64,000 nucleotides of DNA from Chiridota heheva (Eukaryota > Echinodermata > Holothuroidea > Apodida > Chiridotidae): assembly GCA_020152595.1 (NCBI GenBank), contig JAIGNY010000491.1:1-64000 (forward strand). Direction: 5' to 3'. The notes below the pieces were generated by a model that was not told the DNA's origin, did no database searches, and was given only the letters and a program-made list of their open reading frames with translations. The translations under genes and the position numbers were made by a program. Positions 13,121 through 22,275 of the stretch are shown one piece after another (position 1 is the stretch's first letter; each line of letters begins with the position of its first letter).

Positions 13121-14390
13121 CTAGGTGTTGGTGAGGACTCTAAAAGCATAGAAGACGCTAAGCTTTCTACATCTAAGTAGAAAGGAGGTTTTGTTGGCTT
13201 CAACATGAAGGCTGGTGATTGGGGAGGTCCTGTAGGCACCTAGGCAAATCTTGAGGGCTTCATTTTGGATGGTGTTGATGTGGTTGAGGTATGAATTGTG
13301 AGCGACACAGTAGACAATATTGCCGTAGTCAATCTTGACATGAATGGTGAGCCTGAAAATTTTGAGGAGAGCATAGCGGTTCGCACCCCAAGTGGTGTTG
13401 GAGAGGAGTTGGAGGATGTTGAGGGAGCTGTTGCATTTTAGTTTCAGGTTGGTGATGTGTTGCTTGTAGGTGAGCTTGGGGTCTAGAGTTAGACCCACAA
13501 ACTTTATGTCTTCAACTTTAGGGATGCGATTGCCATGGAGCACAAAGTTCGGGTTGGGGTGGAGGTTGTTGAAATGACAAAAGTGCAGGCAGACTGTCTT
13601 GTCTTTGGAGAATTTAAAACCGTTATTGCTGCTCCAGACTTGCAGCTGGTTGAGGCTGATTTGGAGACTATTTTCAACAATAGGAAAGCTAGGGGAGGAG
13701 TAGAAGATGGTAAAGTCATCCACGTACAAGGTACGTTTGCTGTTGGGGCCAAGGTTATCCGCGATGTCATTAATGCTCAGGTTGAAGAGAGTGGGAGAGA
13801 GGATGCTGCCTCGGGGGATGCCCTCTTCTTGGGGGTACGGGTTGGAAAGGGTGTGGCTAATACAAACTTGAAACTGCCTGGGTGAGAGGAAGTTTTGAAT
13901 AAAGATGGGGAGATGGCCTCTAAGGCCGATGGTATGAAGTTTGCGGGTAATGCCGTATTTCCAAGTAGTGTCGAAAGCTTTCTCTAGGTCAAAAAATATG
14001 GCAATGAGGGGTTCCTTTTTTTGCAAAGGATTCCTGAATAGCGGTGTCGAGCGTTATTAACTGGTCTAGGGTATTGCAACGTTTTCGGAAGCCGCTTTGG
14101 TGAGAAGGAAAGGATTCTGTTGGACTCAAGGAACCAGTTTAGTCTCTGATTAAAGATCCTTTCCATAATTTTACAGAGACAGCAGGTGAGGGCGATGGGG
14201 TAGTAGTTGGAGGGGTCGGCAATGTCCTTCACCGGTTTAAGGACAGGGATGACAATAGCTGTCCTCCAGATAAGGGGAAATGAGTATGAGGACCAAATGT
14301 GGTTGAAGATGGTGAGTATGGTTGTGGTGGCCTTGATGGGATGGTGTTTCAGGAACTGGTAGGGGATGTTATCTGGACCCTTGGAGGTGC
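13121..14390 (-). pseudogene. LINE reverse transcriptase, frameshifted
   Basis: GPDN (14368-14379), the NYYPIALTCCLCK motif (in the 14232-13984 frame), FFDLEKAFD with its motif A aspartate, the PRGSILSPTLFN block and YVDD (13715-13726) follow each other in RT order. The thumb region continues to about 13121 with LDPKLTYKQHI and KIDYGNIVY. The frame changes near 14400, near 14105 (within the expected QSGFRKR region) and near 14025, so no full-length enzyme can be read. In a live element this domain copies the RNA at the nicked target. Confidence 0.92.
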
Positions 14391-14715
14391 ATCCAGCATC
14401 GTGGATGGCTTGGTTTTATTCGAAAAGGGTGAGAGGGGTGTTGTAGCTTTCGGAGTTGTCAAAGGGAAAAATGATTCTCTGGGCTTGATCGCAAGCTTTT
14501 TTGGTTTTGAAGGCATTGGAGTAGTTGGTTGAGGACGAGATGTTGCTGAAAATGGCGGCGAGGTGGTTTACGATGTCCTTTTTCGCGGTGAAAAAGTCAC
14601 CATTCCAAGAGAGATGGGAGATGGGAGATTTGCCTACTCTGCCATGGAAGCTGTTAACCATTCCCCAAATCTTCTAAGTGGGGGTGTTGGTGGTGAGAGA
14701 AGAGATGAAGTTGTC

Positions 14716-15260
14716 TCAAGTGTTGGTTTTACTGTCCTTGATAGTGCGTCTGGCCTTGGCACGGCTGATGCGAAAGAGGTTGAGGTTATCGATGGTCGGG
14801 TTAGCTTTGAAGTTCCTGAGTGCTCTTTTCCTGTTCTTGATGGCAGTTTTGCAGTCTTCACAGAACATGGGGTTGGGGGGATGATTTGGGGGTTTGGAGG
14901 TTCCGGGAATTGAGCAGGTGGCGATGTTGATAAGGATATTACTGAAGTTTGACATGGGATCCTCATCCTTGAGGAGATGGCGGGAGAGGTGTGAGTCACA
15001 GAGAGTTTCGAAAAGGGGCCAGTCAGCCTTCTCGAGGCTCCAATTGGGAGTGTGGTCAGTGGGGGTTTGAAGGTTGGAGTGTATAAGCAGAGGGTAATGA
15101 TCACTACCACAGAGGTCAGCAGTGATTCTCCAGCTAAAATCAGGGAGGAGGTTGGGGGAACAGATAAACAGGTCAATACAGGTAAGGGAGCCTGTGGCAG
15201 GGTGAAGGTAGGTCGGGGAGTTAGTATTGAGCAGGGAGAGGCTGTGCTGACTGCATTTCA
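14716..15260 (-). pseudogene. LINE endonuclease C-terminus and linker (fragment)
   Basis: The frame contains LDLF-like text (TCIDLFICSP) followed about 25 residues later by CGSDHYPLLI, which matches the SDHxP catalytic signature at the end of APE-type endonucleases of LINEs. After it comes a basic linker with FCEDCKTAIKNRKRALRNF and SRAKARRTIKD. The N-terminal catalytic half is missing because the element is truncated at about 15,260-15,290. The same linker, diverged, is found at 62746-62935. It would have acted in target-site nicking; here it is dead. Confidence 0.85.
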
Positions 15261-15290
15261 AAACATTCTCATTTCTCAATCGTATCATTA

Positions 15291-15522
15291 ATATGATTTC
15301 CATAAATATCACATATTTTCACAATATCAAAAGATTCTTCAAAATCCTTTCTTACGCAAAGCATAAACTTACTTTTTATTGAAATAAAACCAATTTTTAC
15401 CATCTTTTGAAGATTTTTTTTTTTACAGTGATTTGGTTTTTTCGGTATTTCCAGATTTTTTTATAGTTTTTTTTGTATAAAACATGAATCAGACGCTGTT
15501 TTGCAGAACCAGTTTTACTTGC
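15291..15522. other. AT-rich spacer, no gene
   Basis: This is T- and A-rich sequence between the truncated LINE and the 33-bp array. Nothing codes here. Confidence 0.5.
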
Positions 15523-15693
15523 AAAACCAGTAGACCGTGCAAGCTTAATCAGTACAAAACCAGTAGACCGTGCAAGCTTAATCAGTACAAAACCAATAGA
15601 CCGTGCAAGCTTAATCAGTACAAAACCAGTAGACCGTGCAGGCTTATTCAGTACAAAACCAGTAGACCGTGCAAGCTTAATTATTACAAAACC
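15523..15693. repeat. 33-bp minisatellite, 5 copies
   Basis: The unit core is ACCAGTAGACCGTGCAAGCT. Thirty-three is a multiple of three, so a plus-strand frame of 79 codons stays open (repeating NQYKTSRPCKL); it is a repeat artefact. A partial divergent unit (GAACCAGTTTTACTTGCAAA) precedes the first full copy. Confidence 0.95.
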
Positions 15694-16211
15694 ATATTGC
15701 TATTTACTGTCTCCAAAATTTGAAATTGTTATAATCTATTTTTAGTATTCATCTTCACTCATGTTTACATCCCCCATAAATTGCCCACATGGAAGATGAA
15801 CTATGAATGACATCATATTGCTATGTAGAATTGTTCATACCAAGTGTATATTTCAATAAAATTAAACTAATCCATAATATTCATTCAGTAACATGTTGTG
15901 TGCACGTTAACATTCAGAGTTCGTTGAAAAATGATAAGGGTATAGAGGTATGTGTTCAAGTGCACTGTACATCGGGAATAATATGTAAAAGATATCTGTA
16001 TACATCCTCTTTAGGTTTAGCTTGTTGGTTTATCAATATTTAACGGCACTTAAGATAGTTATTTTAAGATGAAATAACTTTTCTTGGAAGGTAAAACACC
16101 TCCCAAGAAAAGTTATTCCAGAAATATTGAAACTAGAATAGTAAATACCATCGTGGTTCGCATGCCCATGCAAACTGACACCCATATCATATGAACTGGT
16201 CAATTATGAAA
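15694..16211. other. Non-coding stretch with one hairpin
   Basis: I see no exon or RNA gene. The only structured element is the inverted repeat listed at 16073-16117. GTGGTTCGCATG at 16153-16164 resembles the stem sequence that ends the repeats at 17973 and 48729. Confidence 0.5.
16073..16117. repeat. Near-perfect 20-bp inverted repeat (hairpin)
   Basis: The left arm AATAACTTTTCTTGGAAGGT (16073-16092) and right arm ACCTCCCAAGAAAAGTTATT (16098-16117) pair with one mismatch around a 5-base AAAAC loop. It is not followed by a T-run typical of a terminator, and the organism is eukaryotic. A folded transposon remnant or a replication-slippage product is more likely. Confidence 0.85.
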
Positions 16212-17253
16212 ATGGCATCTCACACTAAGTCCCACATGGCATCCCATGTCCACATGGCATCACATGTCCCACGTGGCATCCCATGTCCCACGTGGCATCC
16301 CATGTCCCCCGTGGCATCCCATGTCCCACGTGGCATCCCACATCCCATGTCCCAAATGACATCCCACCTCATGTCCCACATGACATCCCATGCCTTGTCC
16401 CACATGCCATTCCACCATATCTCCCACATGGCATTCTACCATACAGTGTCTCACATGGCATTCCACCATATGTCCCACATGGCATTCCACCTTATGTCCC
16501 ACATGGCATTCCACCATATGTCCCACATGGAATCCCATCCTACATCTCCCACATTAATCCAACCATGTGTACCACATGAATCCAACCATATGTACCACAT
16601 GATATCCCTACCTATGTCCCACATGGCATCCCTCTCTGTGTCCCACATCAGTTGCTTCCCACCTGATGTCCCACGTGGCATCCCATGTCCCACGTGGCAT
16701 CCCATGTCCCATGTGGCATCCCATGGCCCACGTGGCATCCCATGGTCCACATGGCATCCCATGTCCCATGTGGCATCCCATGTCCCATGTGGCATCCCAT
16801 GTCACACATGGCATCCTACCTTATGTTACACATGGCATCCAAACCTATATCACATTCTGTGTTACTCATGGCATCCCACCTGGCATTCTACCCTGTTTCA
16901 CATGGCATCCCACCCCATGTCCCACATGACATCCCACCACATGTACCACATGACATCCCATAGGCTCCATAAGAAATCTCATCCTAGCTATCAGTCCCTG
17001 ATTGAGCATACTATGTATGAAAGTGTCAGTTCATGTAATAACTTATATGCAAATGACTTGTTGAAATGGGGTGGGACGCCATGTCCCACATGACATCCCA
17101 TGTCCCACATAAGATTCCATCCCATGGCATTCTACCCATAACCTGCATGGCATTCCACCATATATCCTACATGGCATTCCACCCTGTTCCACATGGCATC
17201 CCACCCCATGTCCCACATGGCATCCCACCCTATGTCTCACATGACGTCCCATA
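16212..17253. repeat. Composite 19/24-bp minisatellite, locus 1
   Basis: Two related units alternate in blocks: a 19-bp form (GTGGCATCCCATGTCCCAC, 16270-16340 and 16676-16800) and a 24-bp form containing GGCATTCCACCATATGTCCC (16390-16530). A unique spacer at 16962-17076 separates the main block from a second block at 17077-17253. The whole arrangement recurs at 47191-48050. Open frames on both strands are repeat artefacts. Confidence 0.9.
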
Positions 17254-18460
17254 GGCTCCATAAGAAGTTTCATCCTAGCTATCACAGTCCCTAAATGAGC
17301 ATACTATGTATGAAAGTGTCAGTTCATATAATAACTTACATGCAAATGAACTGTTCAATAAGAAAAACAGGTGGAGTCAAATAATTATCCCTTGGTGTAT
17401 ACAACATGGTGAATATTACATCTTATGTCCCTCATGGCCCCCATCCATGTCCAAGATGGCATCTCTCCCTATGTTTATATGCAATCACATCCTGTCACAC
17501 TCCCTAACTGAGCATACTAAATACAAAAAGTCTGGTCAGGTCATATACTGTAGCAACTTATGCAAATGCACACAATAATAAAGGTGGAGTTTAACAATCA
17601 TGCCTGATACAACTGTTGGTGCCCAAATATTTTAAAGAACTTGAAGGATTTTAAATCTCCAGTGCTACAAAAGAGACTTGAAGAGCTCTGAAGAATATTG
17701 GAAAATTATATCATTTTACAGTTATCTTCTAAGAAAATATCAAATGTTTTGGAGATTTTTGAAGGGAAGTAGTCTTCAATCCTGTCTCAAGTATCTCTGA
17801 AAAACTTTAACATTTTATAAGGAAAATTTAACCTTCCTTAAGAATATCTGAAGAAACTAACTTTTTCTGAGGAACTCTGAAAAAACTTTAACATTTTCTG
17901 AAGAATTCAAAAAAACTTTAACATTTCTGAGAAATCTCAGGACAAATCTGTGGACGTAATCGCCATTACATAGGTTCGCTTTATGCTTCACATGCGAACC
18001 AAAAAAGTATGGTCAGGTCATATACTGTAGCAACTTTATGCAAATGACACACAATAATAAAGGTGGAGTGTAATAATCATGCCTGATACAACTCTTGGTG
18101 CCCAAATATTTTGAAGAATCTTAAGGATTTTAAATCTCAAGTGCTACAAGAGAGACTTGAGGATCTCTGAAGAATATTGGAAAATTATATTACTTTACAG
18201 TTAACTTCTAAGAAAATATCAAATGTTTTGTAGACTTTTTAAGGAAACTAGTCTTCAATCCTGTCTTAAGTATCTCTGAAAAACTTTAACATTTTATAAG
18301 GAAATTCTAACCTTCCATAAGGATATCTGAAGAAACTTTAACATTTTCTGAGGAATTCTTAAAAAACTTTAACATTTCTGAAGAAATCTCAGGACAAATC
18401 TGTGGACGTAATCGCCATTACATAGGTTCGCGTTATGCTTCACATGCAAACCAATAAATC
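17254..18460. repeat. Tail of the composite repeat: tandem pair of ~477-bp segments
   Basis: GGTCAGGTCATATACTGTAG begins at 17534 and again at 18011 (offset 477). The following ~440 bp match closely, including GGTGCCCAAATATTTT, CAAGTGCTACAAGAGAGACT-like text and a TTTAACATTTTCTGA sub-repeat. Each copy ends in GGTTCGC ... GCGAACC (17973-18000 in copy 1). A third copy lies at 48344-48757. There is no coding potential. It behaves like a dispersed non-autonomous element with a terminal hairpin. Confidence 0.85.
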
Positions 18461-18580
18461 AAAACTTACAAAAACTGAAGAACAAAAACCTATCCTGATG
18501 TTCAGTGGCCAAGCAAGTTATGAAACGAAACAAAATCTCTCCTATACGATCGACTTGCTATCTTGAATGCTTGATAAAGA

Positions 18581-19207
18581 CTGGAGGTTTACAGGGGAGA
18601 AGATGGATGCCCCAGGAGTCCTGGACTGGAGGTTCATAGGGGAGAAGATGGGATGCCCCAGGAGTCCTGGACAGGAGGTTCATAGGGGAAGATGGATGCC
18701 CCAGGAGTCCTGGACTGGAGGTTTAGAGGGGAAGATGGATGCCCCAGGAGTCCTGGACTGAAGGTTCATAGGGGTGAAGATGGGATGCCCCAGGAGTCCT
18801 GGACTGGAGGTTTACAGGGGAGAAGATCGGATGCCCCAGGAGTCCTGGACTAGATGTTTACTGGGGAGAATATGGATGCCCCAGGAGTCCTGGACTGGAG
18901 GTTTACAGGAGAGAAGATGGATGCCCCAGGAGTCCTGGACTGGAGGTTTACAGGGGAGTAGATGGATGCCCCAGGAGTCCTGGACTGGAGGTTTACAGGA
19001 AAGAAGATGGATGCCCCAGGAGTCCTGGACTGGAGGTTTACAGGGGAGAAGATGGATGCCTCAGGAGTCCTGGACTGGAGGTTTATAGGGGAGAAGATGA
19101 GATGCCCCAGGAGTCCTGGACTGGAGGTTTAGAGGGGAAGATGGATGCCCCAGGAGTCCTGGACTGGAGGTTTATAGGGGAGTAGATGGATGCCCCAGGA
19201 GTCCTGG
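18581..19207. repeat. 45-bp minisatellite, about 14 copies
   Basis: The unit contains GATGCCCCAGGAGTCCTGGA followed by CTGGAGGTTTACAGGGGAGA. Each unit carries CCAGGAGTCCTGG, a palindrome with a single central base. Forty-five is a multiple of three, so the plus frame reads a repeated MPQESWTGGLQGRRW; this is an artefact. Its right end lies about 210 bp from the donor site of the LRRC57 exon, so it probably lies in an intron or downstream of that gene. Confidence 0.95.
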
Positions 19208-19417
19208 CCACTCAGCTTTCCGTGTATTTGAACAAAAACACCAAGAGTACTGCATGGGTGCTGTCACCTAAATCCCAAAGTATCGGTTGATTATTTTTGC
19301 TCCTAAGAGTGCTAAATTGGTCATCAGCCTTTACTTTTTCATAAATACACCCAATGAACATCCACCCCGATCCTGGTTTGGTTCTGGAGTTCCTTCATTG
19401 CAACACATTGTACTCAC

Positions 19418-19603
19418 TTTATCATACCCTTCAGTTTCCTCCAGATCTTTCATTGCAAATGTGTTCCCATCAAGAGCAAGGAGTGATATCTTGGATTCTT
19501 TTAGGACCACGATTGGTATGGCTTCCAAGTTGAGACAGTTCTCCTCAAGTCTCAGGACTTTCAGATTCGGACACTGAGCAAGATTGGCTGAAATCGATGC
19601 AAC
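19418..19603 (-). CDS. LRRC57: Internal exon of an LRRC57-like leucine-rich repeat protein
   Basis: The minus strand shows TTTCCTTCTCAG (a pyrimidine tract and AG) immediately before 19603, then 62 open codons, then GTGAGT starting at 19417. The peptide contains CPNLKVLRLEENCLNLEAIP and, 5 residues on, SKISLLALDGNTFAMKDLEE, ending TEGYDK. From memory of the family, this is the conserved C-terminal part of LRRC57 (last leucine-rich repeat, the SLLALEGN-like capping stretch and EGYDK). LRRC57 is a small (~240-residue) leucine-rich repeat protein whose cellular role is poorly defined. The exon is 186 bp, starts in phase 0 and ends in phase 0. Family members usually have about 13 more residues, which would lie in a last exon at lower coordinates; I did not find it, nor the upstream exons. 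It may be a live gene with long introns or a lone exon relic. Confidence 0.82.
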
Positions 19604-19639
19604 CTGAGAAGGAAAGGAATATTCAAGCTCTCTACCTTT

Positions 19640-20690
19640 TCACTAATACTGAAAATGTGATCTTTCAAATTTGTTCTAATTCAATTACAAAGCTAGAATT
19701 AACCAGAAAACCAAAACGTTTAGTGGTTCAGATGCATTCTTTCATTGTTGGTTGATTTTTAAGTTTATGCTAATTGGCATTGCATATCATGAAATGCTAA
19801 ATGACATATGTTCATAAGTTATGCCCAGCAGAGCCTGTTGACAACATTACAAGTATGATGCAAAACATGCATACGGTTGCACATTTATCATGTTTCAAGA
19901 ATTTAACATAAAGCCCACAACTATACTACTAAAACAATAGGTCACATATACGGACCGGAACTCATCTATGTACTACATATGACATGTGTGCGATGTGTTG
20001 TTTGGAGCATTTTCACATAAAGGCACACATATAAGTGATAGAACCTGTTGACAACATCAGCATGTACAAAATAACTGACAAATAACATGCAAGTATAATG
20101 GGAACAGACATATGGTTGCTATCAATTTATCACTATTTTCAAGATTTTGTATAATTATGTTAAACTATGTGCATTTGAATTTTTTTTACATTAAGCCCTG
20201 CCTACTCATAAATACACATGACATCACCACAAAACCATAGGGCACATCTACAGACCATGGGCTATCTGTGTACCAAATATGATATGAATGCAGCTTATCT
20301 TTCTTGAGATACCGTGTTTACAAGCTCTTTTCAGCAAAATCAAATCAACCCCCACCCACTATGCATATTGATGAACTTCAACATTTTAAAACCATGATCA
20401 AGTACACACTAACTAACATCATACATACACCAAATATCAAATAAAACGGACATGTGATTGTTTAAAAAAGAGCATTTCAAGATTTCAACATTAAGCCTCG
20501 CCTTATTAATAAGCATGACATCACCACCAAAAACATTAGGGTACATCTACTGACCATGGGCTATATGTGTATATGGAATCCAGTGTATCGTTCTTGAGAT
20601 ATCGTGTTTGCAAGCTTGCTGTCACAGACACATACACCCACACACGCCATCATAAGTGAATAGGTTTATTATGCTATTAGCATCGGAACC
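19640..20690. repeat. Dispersed ~300-bp repeat family, locus 1
   Basis: Recurring blocks include TAAGCCCTGCCTACTCAT, GGGCACATCTACAGACCATG, CTTGAGATATCGTGTTTACA and CCAAATATCAAATAAAACGG. They appear in alternating order, so the locus is a tandem of diverged two-part units. It ends with CTATTAGCATCGGAACC (20674-20690), as does the locus at 25.9-27.3 kb. No protein is encoded. I read it as an old non-autonomous element amplified locally. Confidence 0.8.
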
Positions 20691-20897
20691 CAAAACTGTA
20701 AGATATGCATATAACATGCCTGCAAAGGTTTTATCCATCAGCTGTTTCAATGCGTAATGAAGATAGATGAAGAGCAACCAGAGAAATTGCAGGGTCATAT
20801 CAGAGAGAAATTGCAGGGTCATATCAGGGACATATAGATTTGTAAAAGGACATCCCTGACAAAAAAAATATGAGGGCCAACATTCCTGTAAGGGTTG

Positions 20898-22275
20898 GGC
20901 CTGTGAATGCCATGGTGGGCCTGTGAATGCCATGGTGGGCCTGTGAATGCCATGGTGGGCCTGTGAATGCCATGGTGGGCCTGTAAATGCCATGGTGGGC
21001 CTGTGAATGCCATGGTGGGCCTGTGAATGCCATGGTGGGCCTGTGAATGCCATGGTGGGCCTGTGAATGCCATGGTGGGCCTGTGAATGCCATGGTGGGC
21101 CAGTGAATGCCATGGTGGGCCTGTGAATGCCATGGTGGGCCTGTGAATGCCATGGTGGGCCTGTGAATGCCATGGTGGGCCTGTGAATGCCATGGTGGGC
21201 CTGTGAATGCCATGGTGGGCCTGTGAATGCCATGGTGGGCCTGTGAATGCCATGGTGGGCCTGTGAATGCCATGGTGGGCCTGTGAATGCCATAGTGGGC
21301 CTGTGAATGCCATGGTGGGCCTGTGAATGCCATGGTGGGCCTGTGAATGCCATGGTGGGCCTGTGAATGCCATGGTGGGCATGTGAATGCCATGGTGGGC
21401 CTGTGAATGCCATGGTGGGCCTGTGATAGCCATGGTGGGCCTGTGATAGCCATGGTGGGCGTGTGAATGCCATGGTGGGCCTGTGAATGCCATGGTGGGC
21501 CTGTGAATGCCATGGTGGGCGTGTGAATGCCATGGTGGCCTGCGAATGCCATGGTGGGAATGCCATGGTGGGCCTGCGAATGCCATGGTGGGCCTGAATG
21601 CCATGGTGGGGCGAATGCCATGGTGGGCCTGCGAATGCCATGGTGGGCCTGCGATGCCATGGTGGCCCGAATGCCATGGTGGGCCTGCGAATGCCATGGT
21701 GGGCCTGCGATGCCATGGTGGGCCTGCGAATGCCATGGTGGGCCTGCGAATGCCATGGTGGGCCTGCGAATGCCATGGTGGGGAATGCCATGGTGGGCCT
21801 GCGAGATGCCATGGTGGGCCTGCGAATGCCATGGTGGGCCTGCGAATGCCATGGTGGGCCTCACGGCGAATGCCATGGTGGGCCTGCGAATGCCATGGTG
21901 GGCCTGCGAATGCCATGGTGGGCCTGCGAATGCCATGGTGGGCCTGCAGATGCCATGGTGGGCCTGCGAATGCCATGGTGGGCCTGCGAATGCCATGGTG
22001 GGCCTGCGAATGCCATGGTGGGCGCAATGCCATGGTGGGCCTGCGAATGCCATGGTGGGCCTGCGAATGCCATGGTGGGCCTGCGAATGCCATGGTGGGC
22101 CTGCGAATGCCATGGTGGGCCTGCGAATGCCATGGTGGGCCTGCGAATGCCATGGTGGGCCTGCGAATGCCATGGTGGGCCTGCGAATGCCATGGTGGGC
22201 CTGCGAATGCCATGGTGGGCCTGCGAATGCCATGGTGGGCCTGCGAATGCCATGGTGGGCCTGTGAATGCCATGG
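20898..22275. repeat. 20-bp minisatellite, about 68 copies, two sequence domains
   Basis: The unit is CTGTGAATGCCATGGTGGGC in the left domain (20901 to about 21540) and the same with CTGCGAATGC in the right domain (about 21540-22260). The left domain keeps a strict 20-bp period. The part at 21530-22030 has many shortened units, and 22040-22260 is regular again. Open frames of up to 486 codons (minus) and 268 codons (plus) exist because the unit lacks stops. The array lies upstream of the LRRC57-like exon on its coding strand, so it may be intronic. Confidence 0.96.

Larger units (their letters stand above)
11841..15290 (-). mobile_element. Degenerate I/Nimb-like non-LTR retrotransposon (LINE)
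   Basis: The minus strand encodes, in the usual LINE order, the C-terminal part of an APE-type endonuclease (about 15260-14900), a linker, a reverse transcriptase with YVDD (about 14390-13121) and an RNase H domain (about 12820-12380), followed by a 3' untranslated part ending in TGTTTGTTTGAT at about 11841. A C-terminal RNase H with FFWIPSHVGI fits the I group of LINEs; the clade name is inferred from motifs. The element is 5'-truncated inside the endonuclease, and the frame breaks several times. The same 3' end occurs at 46981 and 54634, so the family has moved repeatedly. There is no sign of recent activity. Confidence 0.9.

Noticed and set aside
13535..13885. 116-codon plus frame within the LINE (and similar plus frames at 12135-12731 and 14563-14913)
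   Set aside because: They are antisense to the RT and RNase H domains of the LINE, which explain the open frames.
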